NCBI GenBank assembly: GCA_946405675.1
Contig: CAMJIC010000005.1
Location: 1-28,817 of the forward strand
Source of the DNA: an uncultured Clostridia bacterium
GTDB taxonomy: Bacteria; Bacillota; Clostridia; Lachnospirales; Lachnospiraceae
Length of the DNA stretch: 28,817 nucleotides
Direction of reading: 5' to 3'
Positions 16,956-24,883 of the stretch are shown in pieces (position 1 is the first letter of the stretch; every line of letters starts with the position of its first letter). The notes below the pieces were generated by a model. The model saw only the letters and a list, made by a program, of their open reading frames with translations, searched no databases and was not told the origin of the DNA. A program made the position numbers and the translations under genes.

Positions 16956-17732
16956 ATGAGATTCAGACCCTGTATCGACATCCACAATGGAAAGGTGAAG
17001 CAGATCGTGGGCGGTTCCCTGAAAGATGATGGCGCGACCGCGAGGGAGAATTATGTTTCGGAGCATGATGCTGCCTGGTTTGCGCGCTTCTATACCGCCG
17101 ATGGGCTGAAGGATGGCCACATCATTCTGCTCAACCCCGTCAGCGCGCCTCAGTATCGTCCAACGAAAGAGCAGGCACTCATGGCACTGGAATCCGCGAA
17201 GGGCTTGTTCCAGCTCGGAGGCGGCGTGACCCCTTATAATGCTGATGAATTCCTGCAGGCAGGGGCATCCAAGGTGATCGTCACAAGCTATGTGTTCCAG
17301 GACGGCAACTTTAATCAGCGCCATCTGGAGAAGATTGTATCCGCCGTCGGCCCGGAGCATCTGGTCCTGGACCTGAGCTGCAGGAAGAAAGGGGACGGTT
17401 ACTATATCGTGACAGACCGGTGGCAGAAATTCACCAATGTCTGCCTGAACGAGGAGACACTTGGATACCTCGCAGAAAGCTGCAGCGAATTTCTGGTACA
17501 TGCGGTGGATGCGGAAGGACTTCGCAAAGGACCGGAGCTGGAACTGGTCGATCTCCTGGCCAACTCGCCGATTCCGGTGACTTACGCAGGCGGCATCTCC
17601 AGCTTTCAGGACCTCGAGGCACTGCATCAGCGCGGCCACGGACGCGTGGATTTCTCCATCGGGAGCGCACTGGACATCTTTGGCGGAAACATGCCCTACC
17701 GGAAAGTAATCGCGCACTGTCTCGCACATTGA
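16956..17732 (+). CDS. hisA: HisA, eukaryotic (His6-like) type ProFAR isomerase
   Basis: 1-(5-phosphoribosyl)-5-[(5-phosphoribosylamino)methylideneamino]imidazole-4-carboxamide isomerase, the fourth step of histidine synthesis, a TIM-barrel enzyme. The ATG at 16956 has AGAGG upstream and gives MRFRPCIDIHNGKVKQIVGG, with the first catalytic Asp at residue 8. The second candidate catalytic Asp is 139 in LVLDLSCRKKG. The insert VSEHDAAWFARFY, the run TDRWQKFTN and the end YAGGISSFQDLEAL are typical of the yeast His6-like branch rather than common bacterial HisA. Length 258 also fits. No other his gene is in the window, so it stands outside a histidine operon. A hairpin element lies 33 bases upstream. 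Confidence 0.92.
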   Translation: MRFRPCIDIHNGKVKQIVGGSLKDDGATARENYVSEHDAAWFARFYTADGLKDGHIILLNPVSAPQYRPTKEQALMALESAKGLFQLGGGVTPYNADEFLQAGASKVIVTSYVFQDGNFNQRHLEKIVSAVGPEHLVLDLSCRKKGDGYYIVTDRWQKFTNVCLNEETLGYLAESCSEFLVHAVDAEGLRKGPELELVDLLANSPIPVTYAGGISSFQDLEALHQRGHGRVDFSIGSALDIFGGNMPYRKVIAHCLAH

Positions 17733-17820
17733 TTGCAGCCAGCCGTTACTGTTCATTGCCCGACCGGTCAGGCAGCCTCCGGGCAGTCCAGTCCTGCTGT
17801 CCGGTTCGCTGATAATTTTG

Positions 17821-17849
17821 TTGTGGGACAAATGCACGTGTGCTATACT
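17821..17849 (+). promoter_or_regulatory. Promoter for hpf
   Basis: TTGTGG (17821-17826), a 17-base spacer, and TATACT (17844-17849) with an extended TGC just before it. Predicted start near 17856, leader about 70 bases, and AGGGAGG ahead of the hpf ATG at 17926. Confidence 0.65.
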
Positions 17850-17925
17850 TGTATCAACGAGAACGTTTTTCAAAACGGCCGTTACAAACTGTCAACATCA
17901 TATCCTTCACAGGGAGGTACTGCAT

Positions 17926-18450
17926 ATGAGATTTACGATCAGTGGAAAAAACCTGGAAGTGACCGATTCCATGCGGAAGGCTGTCACAGATAAGCTTGGG
18001 AAGCTGGAGCGCTATTTTGCGCCGGATACAAAGGTCATAGTCACGATGAGCGTTGAGAAAGACCGCCAGAAGATAGAAGTGACCATTCCTCTGAAGGGGA
18101 ACGTCATCCGCTCGGAGCAGGTCTCGAATGACATGTATGTGTCGATCGATCTGGTTGAGGAAGTGATCGAGCGCCAGCTGCGCAAGTATAAGCAGAAGCT
18201 GGTAGACCGCCATCAGGACGGCAGCTTCAAGAGAGAATTCCTGGATTACGAGACAGAGGATACCGATGAGATCCAGATCGTCAGAACCAAGCAGTTCGAC
18301 ATCAAGCCGATGTATCCGGAGGACGCATGCGTGCAGATGGAACTGCTGGGCCACTCCTTCTATGTATTCCGCAACGCGGAGAGCGACCAGGTGAACGTCG
18401 TCTATAAGAGAAAAGGCGGCACCTATGGTCTGATTGAGCCGGAAATCTGA
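17926..18450 (+). CDS. hpf: Ribosome hibernation promoting factor, long form
   Basis: Long HPF (YvyD/RaiA family), which blocks the decoding centre of the 30S subunit and drives 100S ribosome dimer formation in stationary phase. The start is the ATG at 17926 with AGGGAGG about 8 bases upstream; the frame is open further back but through the promoter. Residues 1-100 form the S30AE domain (MRFTISGKNLEVTDSMR, then DKLGKLERYF and YVSIDLVEEVIERQLRKYK). A short linker precedes the C-terminal dimerisation domain (IVRTKQFDIKPMYPEDAC through GHSFYVFRNAESDQVNVVYKR). The 174-residue length is normal for the long form. It has its own promoter and a strong terminator and sits just before secA, a common clostridial order. 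Confidence 0.96.
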   Translation: MRFTISGKNLEVTDSMRKAVTDKLGKLERYFAPDTKVIVTMSVEKDRQKIEVTIPLKGNVIRSEQVSNDMYVSIDLVEEVIERQLRKYKQKLVDRHQDGSFKREFLDYETEDTDEIQIVRTKQFDIKPMYPEDACVQMELLGHSFYVFRNAESDQVNVVYKRKGGTYGLIEPEI

Positions 18451-18522
18451 TGGTCATCGATCTCAGAGATGTCAGATGCGGGCATTCTGTCATGGATGGC
18501 CAGTGATCATTGAAGCATGAAT

Positions 18523-18565
18523 CCCCGGGCGCGGCTGCCCTGCCTGCCGCGCCCGGGGAATTGTT
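18523..18565 (+). terminator. Terminator after hpf
   Basis: A 13-bp perfect GC-rich stem (18523-18535 with 18546-18558) with a 10-base loop, followed by AATTGTTTT. The T-run is interrupted, but the very strong stem and position 70 bases after the hpf stop support termination. Confidence 0.8.
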
Positions 18566-18592
18566 TTCGGAAATCGCCGAGGCCTTATCTGG

Positions 18593-18645
18593 TTACAAGC
18601 CACACCCCGCCAGCGGGCCGGCCCGCTGGCGGGGGCGCGACTTGC
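18593..18645 (+). repeat. Intergenic hairpin element, copy 2 (hpf-secA gap)
   Basis: Starts TTACAAGCCACACCCC and ends GGGGCGCGACTTGC. Its core is a perfect 30-bp palindrome (arms 18605-18619 and 18620-18634). The flanks are almost identical to copy 1 at 16859-16922, but the core sequence is different and still fully self-complementary. It ends 11 bases before the secA -35 box. Confidence 0.85.
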
Positions 18646-18656
18646 GACGGTAAATC

Positions 18657-18685
18657 TTGTCACAGAAGCCCGCACGTGATAAAAT
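18657..18685 (+). promoter_or_regulatory. Promoter for secA
   Basis: TTGTCA (18657-18662), 17-base spacer, TAAAAT (18680-18685) with an extended TGA before the -10. Predicted start near 18692, about 80 bases before the secA ATG. Confidence 0.7.
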
Positions 18686-18773
18686 CACTAGAGTTATTAT
18701 ACTTTATACCCGCATCGTTGGGTTTGATCCTATGATCCGGTATAAACTATCTGAAAAGGAGCAGCAGATTCAC

Positions 18774-21356
18774 ATGGGACTTATGGAAAAGGTATTCGGC
18801 ACACACTCCCAGCGTGAGCTGAAGAAGATCGAACCGCTCGTGCAGAAGGTCATGAGCCTGGATGACGAGTATTCAAAGCTGACAGATGAACAGCTGAAGG
18901 GAAAGACCGCTGAATTCAAGAAGAGATACAAGGAAGGAGAGAGTCTGGACGACCTTCTCCCGGAGGCATTTGCCACAGTGCGCGAGGCAGCCTGGAGGGT
19001 CATCGGGCTGAAGCCTTACCGTGTGCAGGTGATCGGCGGTATCATCCTTCACCAGGGCAGGATCGCAGAGATGCGTACCGGTGAAGGTAAGACGCTCGTA
19101 TCGACGCTTCCCGCGTATCTGAATGCGCTCACCGGCGAGGGGGTTCATATCGTCACGGTCAATGATTATCTGGCAAAGCGTGACCGGGACTGGATGGGGC
19201 CGATCCATGAGTTCCTGGGCCTGACCTGCGGCTGCATTCAGAATGCGATGGAGTCCGATGAGCGCAGGGCGGAATATGCGAAGGACATCACATACATCAC
19301 AAACAACGAAGACGGATTCGATTACCTGCGTGACAACATGGTCATTTACAAGGAAAACCTTGTACAGAGGGATCTTGTCTACGCGATCATCGACGAGGTG
19401 GACTCCGTCCTGATCGACGAAGCCAGGACACCGCTGATCATTTCCGGACAGAGCGGAAAGTCTACCAAGCTTTACGAAACCTGCGACATCCTCGCCAGGC
19501 AGCTGAAGCGGGGCGAGGCAAGCGGCGAGGTGACGAAGATGACAGCCCTCATGGGCGAGGAGATCACCGAGACCGGCGATTTCATTGTCAATGAGAAGGA
19601 TAAGGTCGTCACGCTGACCGAGCAGGGCATCGCGAAGTGCGAGCGTTTCTTCCAGATCGACAACCTGTCGGATGCGGAGAATATCGAGATCCAGAACAAT
19701 ATCATCCTGGCGCTGCGCGCCCACAACCTGATGCACAGGGATCAGGATTATGTCGTAAAGGATGATGAGGTCCTGATCGTCGATGAGTTCACGGGGCGTA
19801 TCATGCCCGGACGACGCTATTCCGACGGCCTGCACCAGGCGATCGAAGCGAAGGAGCATGTCAAGATCAAGAGAGAGTCCAAGACCCTCGCGACCATTAC
19901 CTTCCAGAACTTCTTCAACAAATATAAGAAGAAATCCGGCATGACCGGTACCGCCCTGACGGAAGAGCAGGAGTTCCGCGATATCTATGGCATGGATGTC
20001 ATTGAGATCCCGACGAATAAGCCGGTCGCCAGGAAGGACCTGGATGATGCCGTCTATATGACGAAGAAGGAGAAGTTCCGCGCGGTCGTTGAGGCTGTGA
20101 AGGAAGCGCATGAGAAGCACCAGCCCGTCCTGGTGGGCACGATTACCATTGAGGTATCGGAGCTGCTTTCCGGCATGCTGCGCAGGGAAGGGATCAAGCA
20201 TAATGTGCTGAACGCGAAGTTCCATGAGCTTGAAGCGGAGATCGTCAAGGATGCCGGTGTCCATGACGCGGTCACCATCGCGACGAACATGGCTGGACGT
20301 GGTACCGATATCAAGCTGGACGAGGAAGCGCTTGCGGCAGGCGGCCTGAAGATCATCGGCACGGAGCGCCATGAGTCACGGCGTATTGACAACCAGCTGC
20401 GCGGACGTGCCGGCCGTCAGGGAGACCCGGGTGAATCCCAGTTTTACATTTCCCTGGAGGATGACCTGATGCGCCTGTTCGGCTCGGAGAAGATGATGTC
20501 GACCTTCAAGACGCTGGGCGTGCAGGAGGGCGAGCGGATCCAGCATAAGATGCTTTCCTCCGCCATCGAACGCGCGCAGAAGAAGATCGAGTCGAACAAC
20601 TTCGCGATCAGAAAGAACCTGCTGGAATACGACCAGGTCAACAACGAACAGAGGGAGATCATATACGCTGAGAGGCGCAAGGTCCTCGATGGAGAGAACA
20701 TGCGCGAATCCATTGTGGGCATGATCAGCGACACGGTCAGCTCCTATGTGGACATGGCTGCCGCGGGTGAGAATGATTCCGACGGATGGAACCTCCGGGA
20801 ACTGAATGATTACATCCGCCCCATCATCCCCATCGCCCCGATCACAGAGGAGTATGTGGGCAAGCTGGATTCTTCCGCGCTGAAGGAGAAGCTGACCGCG
20901 GATGCGCTTTCTCTGTATGAGAAGAAAGAGGCGGAGCTTACGGATGCCGGCATGGATGTGCGTGAGATCGAGCGTGTGCTCCTGCTTCGTTCCGTGGACC
21001 GTCACTGGATGAACCATATTGACGATATGGATCAGCTGCGTCAGGGCATCGGCCTTGCCGCATACGGGCAGAAGGATCCGAAGGTCATGTACAAGATGGA
21101 AGGCTATGACATGTTCAATGCCATGACCGGTGCCATCCAGGAAGACACGCTGCGGATGATGTACCATGTAAAGGTGCAGGAGAAGGTCGAACGTGAGGAG
21201 GTCGCGAAGGTGACCGGAACCAACCGTGACGAGACCCAGCAGCGCGCGCCGAAGAAGAGAGAGCAGAAGAAGATCTATCCGAATGATCCGTGCTGGTGCG
21301 GAAGCGGAAAGAAGTATAAGCAGTGCCATATGAGAACAGATATGGCAAAGGGCTGA
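18774..21356 (+). CDS. secA: Preprotein translocase ATPase SecA
   Basis: Motor ATPase of the Sec export channel. I place the start at the ATG at 18774 (MGLMEKVFGTHSQREL, the normal SecA N-terminus, 860 residues). The AAGGAG upstream is about 11 bases away, and an in-frame ATG at 18732 cannot be excluded. The frame runs back to a TTG at 18657, but that codon lies in the promoter. Walker A is MRTGEGKT (100-107) and the DEAD-type motif DEVDS is 207-211. The preprotein-binding and scaffold regions follow, with TIATNMAGRGTDIKL and the arginine-finger segment QLRGRAGRQGDPGES. The C-terminal zinc motif CWCGSGKKYKQCH (Cys840, Cys842, Cys851, His852) is intact. prfB follows at 128 bases and is probably co-transcribed. 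Confidence 0.98.
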   Translation: MGLMEKVFGTHSQRELKKIEPLVQKVMSLDDEYSKLTDEQLKGKTAEFKKRYKEGESLDDLLPEAFATVREAAWRVIGLKPYRVQVIGGIILHQGRIAEMRTGEGKTLVSTLPAYLNALTGEGVHIVTVNDYLAKRDRDWMGPIHEFLGLTCGCIQNAMESDERRAEYAKDITYITNNEDGFDYLRDNMVIYKENLVQRDLVYAIIDEVDSVLIDEARTPLIISGQSGKSTKLYETCDILARQLKRGEASGEVTKMTALMGEEITETGDFIVNEKDKVVTLTEQGIAKCERFFQIDNLSDAENIEIQNNIILALRAHNLMHRDQDYVVKDDEVLIVDEFTGRIMPGRRYSDGLHQAIEAKEHVKIKRESKTLATITFQNFFNKYKKKSGMTGTALTEEQEFRDIYGMDVIEIPTNKPVARKDLDDAVYMTKKEKFRAVVEAVKEAHEKHQPVLVGTITIEVSELLSGMLRREGIKHNVLNAKFHELEAEIVKDAGVHDAVTIATNMAGRGTDIKLDEEALAAGGLKIIGTERHESRRIDNQLRGRAGRQGDPGESQFYISLEDDLMRLFGSEKMMSTFKTLGVQEGERIQHKMLSSAIERAQKKIESNNFAIRKNLLEYDQVNNEQREIIYAERRKVLDGENMRESIVGMISDTVSSYVDMAAAGENDSDGWNLRELNDYIRPIIPIAPITEEYVGKLDSSALKEKLTADALSLYEKKEAELTDAGMDVREIERVLLLRSVDRHWMNHIDDMDQLRQGIGLAAYGQKDPKVMYKMEGYDMFNAMTGAIQEDTLRMMYHVKVQEKVEREEVAKVTGTNRDETQQRAPKKREQKKIYPNDPCWCGSGKKYKQCHMRTDMAKG

Positions 21357-21484
21357 CCATACGGATGCACCTGATAACGGGAAGGACGGATCGGTCGGAT
21401 ATACCTGATACGCAAAGAACAGACCTGCTTTGGCGACTGCGTATCATAACACGTAAGCCATACGGCAAAGAAAGATGAAGGCAT

Positions 21485-22621
21485 ATGCTTGAATTAGATG
21501 AACTGAAGGCACAGCTTAAGACCTACGAGGAACCCATGCAGCAGATGCGTTCCTCGCTGGATCTTGACAATAAGGAAAAGCGCGCGGAAGAGCTGGAGCG
21601 CACCATGTCGGAGCCCGGTTTCTGGGAGAACCCGGAGAACGCCTCGAAGCTGCAGAAGGAGCTGGGGGCGCTGCGGAACGGGATGGAAGCATTTTCAAAG
21701 CTTGAGAATCTCTACGAAGAAACATTGATGCTGATCGATATGGCGAATGAGGATGATGACGCGTCCGTGCTGGATGATGTGCGGGCGGATATCAATCAGT
21801 TCCAGGAGACCTTTGAGCAGATGCGCATCCGCACGCTCCTGTCCGGCCCTTATGATGGGAATGACGCGATTGTAACGCTTCACTCCGGGGCAGGCGGGAC
21901 AGAGGCCTGCGACTGGTGCGGCATGCTGTACCGGATGTATTCCAGATGGATTGACAAGAAGGGGCTGTCCATGGAGATCCTTGATTCCCTGGATGGAGAT
22001 GAGGCGGGAATCAAGTCCATTACCTTCCAGGTGAATGGGGAAAATGCATACGGCCTCCTGAAGAGTGAGATGGGGATCCACAGGCTGGTTCGGATCTCGC
22101 CGTTCAATGCGGCCGGAAAGCGTCAGACCTCGTTTGTCTCGTGCGATGTCATGCCGGACATTGAAGAGGATGTGGATATCGAAGTCCGGGATGAGGACAT
22201 CCGGATCGATACCTACAGATCCAGCGGAGCCGGCGGACAGCATATCAACAAGACATCCTCCGCGATCCGCATCACCCATTTTCCGACGGGTATCGTCGTG
22301 ACCTGCCAGAATGAGCGCTCCCAGTTCCAGAATAAGGATAAGGCGATGCAGATGCTCAAGGCACGCCTTTTGATGCTCAAGATGGAGGAGAACCGCGAGA
22401 AGGCAGCAGGCATCCGCGGCGAGGTAAAGGAGATCGGCTGGGGAAGCCAGATCAGGTCATATGTTTTCCAGCCCTATACCATGGTGAAGGATCTTCGGAC
22501 AGGGCAGGAGACGGGAAATGTTCAGGCGGTCATGGACGGGGATCTGGATCCTTTCATCGACGCCTATCTGAAGTGGGATTCCCTTGGCAGGCCGGACCGC
22601 AAGGCGATGTCTGCTGACTGA
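21485..22621 (+). CDS. prfB: Peptide chain release factor 2 (RF2), no programmed frameshift
   Basis: Class I release factor recognising UGA and UAA. The stop-codon-reading tripeptide SPF is at 205-207 and the catalytic GGQ at 250-252 in SSGAGGQHINKTSSAIRITH. Length 378 is about the RF2 norm. In many bacteria prfB is interrupted after codon 25 by an in-frame UGA that needs a +1 shift. Here the matching codons 25-26 read CTG GAT (Leu-Asp) at 21557-21562, and the gene is one continuous frame, so that autoregulation is absent. The ATG at 21485 gives the normal N-terminus, although its ribosome site is modest (GAAGG very close). It follows secA, a common clostridial arrangement, with no terminator seen between them. 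Confidence 0.97.
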   Translation: MLELDELKAQLKTYEEPMQQMRSSLDLDNKEKRAEELERTMSEPGFWENPENASKLQKELGALRNGMEAFSKLENLYEETLMLIDMANEDDDASVLDDVRADINQFQETFEQMRIRTLLSGPYDGNDAIVTLHSGAGGTEACDWCGMLYRMYSRWIDKKGLSMEILDSLDGDEAGIKSITFQVNGENAYGLLKSEMGIHRLVRISPFNAAGKRQTSFVSCDVMPDIEEDVDIEVRDEDIRIDTYRSSGAGGQHINKTSSAIRITHFPTGIVVTCQNERSQFQNKDKAMQMLKARLLMLKMEENREKAAGIRGEVKEIGWGSQIRSYVFQPYTMVKDLRTGQETGNVQAVMDGDLDPFIDAYLKWDSLGRPDRKAMSAD

Positions 22622-22798
22622 CAGTCTGCATGGAAAGACATGGTTCTGTCAGAAGAGGATCAGTGGCTGTTTAGGACAGCCCGAAGCATCTGCTGCTGAA
22701 GGCGCATGAAAGTGAAAATGAAGTGGGATCCAGAGATTCCGGATGCGTGAATGGATCTGGCAGATTGAGATTTTGCTGCGTAGAGGAAGAATATTTGT

Positions 22799-22832
22799 TA
22801 CAAGTCATGTCCGCTGTCAGGGGCTGGCTTGC
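22799..22832 (+). repeat. Short inverted repeat resembling the TTACAAG...CTTGC elements
   Basis: TTACAAGTCA...TGGCTTGC: arms 22801-22807 and 22825-22831 pair over 7 bp (one G-T). It shares the TTACAAG start and CTTGC end with the elements at 16859 and 18593 but lacks their ACCCC/GGG inner flanks. It sits in the 255-base prfB-SPFH gap, where otherwise I see only a ribosome site at 22866 and no clear promoter. Confidence 0.35.
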
Positions 22833-22876
22833 TGCGAATATATCGGCTGCATAGATAACAGGAATGGAGGTATGTT

Positions 22877-24046
22877 ATGGGTATTATCAGAGCTGCTGTC
22901 GGTTCGGTTACGGGTGCGCTCGGCAATCAGTTTCTTGATGTCGTAGAGCCGGTCAATATGGGCGCGCAGACCCTTATGACGCAGGGGCGCATCAAGAATA
23001 AGAGCGGGTTCGCGTCCAGCGATATCATTTCAAACGGATCCTGTATCCATGTTTATGACAATCAGTTCATGATTCTGACAGACGGCGGGAAGATCATTGA
23101 CTATACCGCGGAGCCGGGATATTTCATCGTGGATAATTCCTCTCAGCCATCCTTGTTCCAGGGGCAGTTTAAGGCCAGCCTGAAGGATGTGTGGGAGCGG
23201 TTCAAGTTCAATGGTTCCTCGCCTCAGTCGCAGAAGGTGTTTTACATCAATACGCAGGAGATCAAGGGAATCAAATTCGGAACCCGGAACGCGATCAACT
23301 ATTTTGACGGCTTTTACAATGCGGAGCTGTTCCTGAGGGCCTTCGGAACCTACTCGATCCGGGTGGAGAATCCCCTTCTGTTCTATGCAAACGGCTGCCC
23401 GCGCAACGCGACGCAGGTGGATGTCCCGGACATCAATGAGCAGTATCTCAATGAGTTCCTCGAGGCGCTGCAGGCTGCGATCAACCAGATGAGCGCAGAC
23501 GGCGAGAGGATCAGCTTTGTGGCATCGAAGAGCACGACGCTGTCGAAGTATATGGCGGGGGTGCTGGATGACACCTGGAAAGAGCTGCGCGGAATCGAAG
23601 TCGTGTCAGTCGGAATCGGATCGATCTCCTATGACGAGGAATCCCAGAAGCTGATTAACATGCGCAACCAGGGCGCAATGATGCAGGATCCCACGATCCG
23701 TGAAGGTTATGTCCAGAGCGCGGTTGCCCAGGGGCTCCAGAATGCCGGATCGAACCCGGCCGGCGCAGGCGCGGCCTTCATGGGTATGGGCATGGGCATG
23801 AACGCGGCAGGCGGATTCATGCAGTCAGCGAGTGCCACAAACGCAGCCCAGATGCAGGCACAGTACCAGCAGCAGGCGCAATATCAGCAGCCGCAGCAGT
23901 ACCAGCAGCAGGCACAGGGCGCACAGGGAGCCCCCCAGGGCGGCGGAGCCCGAGTGAAGCAGCCTGGAGAATGGTTCTGCCCGGAATGCGGGACGCTGAA
24001 TGGGGGCAAGTTCTGCATGAACTGCGGAACGAAGAAGCCGGAGTGA
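22877..24046 (+). CDS. SPFH-domain protein with Gln-rich linker and C-terminal zinc ribbon (YdjI-like)
   Basis: 389 residues. Residues 1 to about 290 match the SPFH/virion-core-like family that includes Bacillus YdjI, a membrane-stress protein that works with a PspA homologue. Recognisable stretches include MGIIRAAVGSVTGALGNQF at the start, then FGTRNAINYFDGFYNAELF and LRAFGTYSIRVENPLLF. A Gly/Met/Ala-rich then Gln-rich low-complexity linker (about 290-350) joins it to a zinc ribbon with CPEC (Cys368, Cys371) and CMNC (Cys380, Cys383). No membrane helix is evident, so association with the membrane would be peripheral. Start: GGAGG 8 bases before the ATG. No PspA or YdjG/YdjH partner is seen nearby, unlike in Bacillus. 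The exact role is inferred only from the family. Confidence 0.82.
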   Translation: MGIIRAAVGSVTGALGNQFLDVVEPVNMGAQTLMTQGRIKNKSGFASSDIISNGSCIHVYDNQFMILTDGGKIIDYTAEPGYFIVDNSSQPSLFQGQFKASLKDVWERFKFNGSSPQSQKVFYINTQEIKGIKFGTRNAINYFDGFYNAELFLRAFGTYSIRVENPLLFYANGCPRNATQVDVPDINEQYLNEFLEALQAAINQMSADGERISFVASKSTTLSKYMAGVLDDTWKELRGIEVVSVGIGSISYDEESQKLINMRNQGAMMQDPTIREGYVQSAVAQGLQNAGSNPAGAGAAFMGMGMGMNAAGGFMQSASATNAAQMQAQYQQQAQYQQPQQYQQQAQGAQGAPQGGGARVKQPGEWFCPECGTLNGGKFCMNCGTKKPE

Positions 24047-24063
24047 GGATTGGCGGTTTGTGA

Positions 24064-24097
24064 TGACAGAGCATTTATGGTGACAGAGCATTTATGG
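24064..24097. repeat. 17-bp perfect tandem duplication
   Basis: TGACAGAGCATTTATGG occurs at 24064-24080 and again at 24081-24097 with no gap, just after the SPFH stop. It creates an in-frame upstream ATG (24094) for thrH that is unlikely to be used. Confidence 0.9.
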
Positions 24098-24127
24098 TGT
24101 TCGGATCATTCAAAGAACCTGTACTTA

Positions 24128-24156
24128 TTGTCTGTCAATTTACCGTACAGCATAAG
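24128..24156 (+). promoter_or_regulatory. Candidate promoter for thrH
   Basis: TTGTCT (24128-24133), 17 bases, CATAAG (24151-24156). Each box matches the consensus at four of six positions, so this is tentative. A start near 24163 would put the terminator-like hairpin at 24181 inside the thrH leader. Confidence 0.35.
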
Positions 24157-24180
24157 AAAAACAATCCTATAGTAAGGTGG

Positions 24181-24216
24181 AACCCCTCCCGGGTGGAATG
24201 CCGGGAGGGGTTTTTT
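24181..24216 (+). terminator. Strong terminator/attenuator hairpin just ahead of thrH
   Basis: A 12-bp perfect stem (AACCCCTCCCGG at 24181-24192 with its complement up to 24212) with an 8-base loop and four further T. It ends only 15 bases before the thrH ATG, too close for a separate promoter in between. It can end SPFH transcripts, but thrH must then be made by reading through it. Confidence 0.85.
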
Positions 24217-24231
24217 AGAAAGGACGATCAT

Positions 24232-24834
24232 ATGGATATTGTATGCCTTGATGTGGAAGGTGTTCTCGTTCCGGAGATCTGGATCGCGTTTTCAAAGGCG
24301 AGCGGGATCGATGAACTAAAGCGGACGACAAGGGACGAACCGGACTACCATAAGCTGATGAACTGGAGGCTCGGGATTCTCCGCGAGCATGGCCTGGGGC
24401 TGAAAGAGATCCAGGATGTCATCGCCACGATCGAACCGATGGAAGGGGCAAAAGAGTTCCTGGATACGCTTCGTTCGATGACGCAGGTGATCCTGATTTC
24501 GGATACCTTCACCCAGTTCGCGGCTCCGCTGATGGAAAAGCTGGGCCGTCCCACGCTGTTCTGCAATACCCTTGAGGTCGGGCAGGACGGGATGATCGAC
24601 GGATTCCGGATGAGGATTGAGAATTCCAAGCTGAGCACCGTAAAGGCTCTGCAGTCGATCGGATTTGATACGATCGCCGGAGGGGACTCCTACAACGATC
24701 TGGCGATGATCCGCGCAAGCCGCGCAGGATTCCTGTTCCGCAGCACGCCCCAGATTATTGCGGACAACCCGGACATCCCGGCTTTTGAAGAATATCCGGA
24801 ATTCCTGGAAGCGATCCGCGCAAGCCTGCGGTGA
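24232..24834 (+). CDS. thrH: ThrH-type phosphoserine phosphatase / homoserine phosphotransferase
   Basis: HAD-superfamily enzyme closely resembling Pseudomonas ThrH, which dephosphorylates phosphoserine and can transfer the phosphate to homoserine, linking serine and threonine synthesis. Motif I is CLDVEGVLVPE with nucleophile Asp7 and the ThrH-typical Glu9. Motif II is ILISDTF, and motif IV is GDSYND with Asp152 and Asp156. The 200-residue length matches ThrH. The start is the ATG at 24232 with AAAGGA upstream; the frame is open back to 24094 only because it crosses the hairpin leader. It is followed by a bidirectional terminator. Expression probably depends on passage through the hairpin at 24181 (inference). 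Confidence 0.93.
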   Translation: MDIVCLDVEGVLVPEIWIAFSKASGIDELKRTTRDEPDYHKLMNWRLGILREHGLGLKEIQDVIATIEPMEGAKEFLDTLRSMTQVILISDTFTQFAAPLMEKLGRPTLFCNTLEVGQDGMIDGFRMRIENSKLSTVKALQSIGFDTIAGGDSYNDLAMIRASRAGFLFRSTPQIIADNPDIPAFEEYPEFLEAIRASLR

Positions 24835-24852
24835 GGATCAGTCTCATAATTG

Positions 24853-24883
24853 AAAAACGCACGGTTCGTTCCGTGCGTTTTTT
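24853..24883. terminator. Bidirectional terminator between thrH and the DUF975 gene
   Basis: ACGCACGG (24857-24864) pairs with CCGTGCGT (24871-24878) around TTCGTT, flanked by A5 on the left and T6 on the right, so it can work on both strands for the convergent genes. Confidence 0.92.

Noticed and set aside
17733..17925. raiA-type structured RNA upstream of hpf
   Set aside because: The predicted hpf leader is only about 70 bases and I could not identify the conserved raiA RNA elements.
24171..24216. T-box riboswitch before thrH (AAGGTGGAACC resembles the T-box core)
   Set aside because: No stem I/specifier region fits in the short leader, and I found no alternative strand that would form a competing antiterminator; the hairpin is a plain 12-bp terminator.
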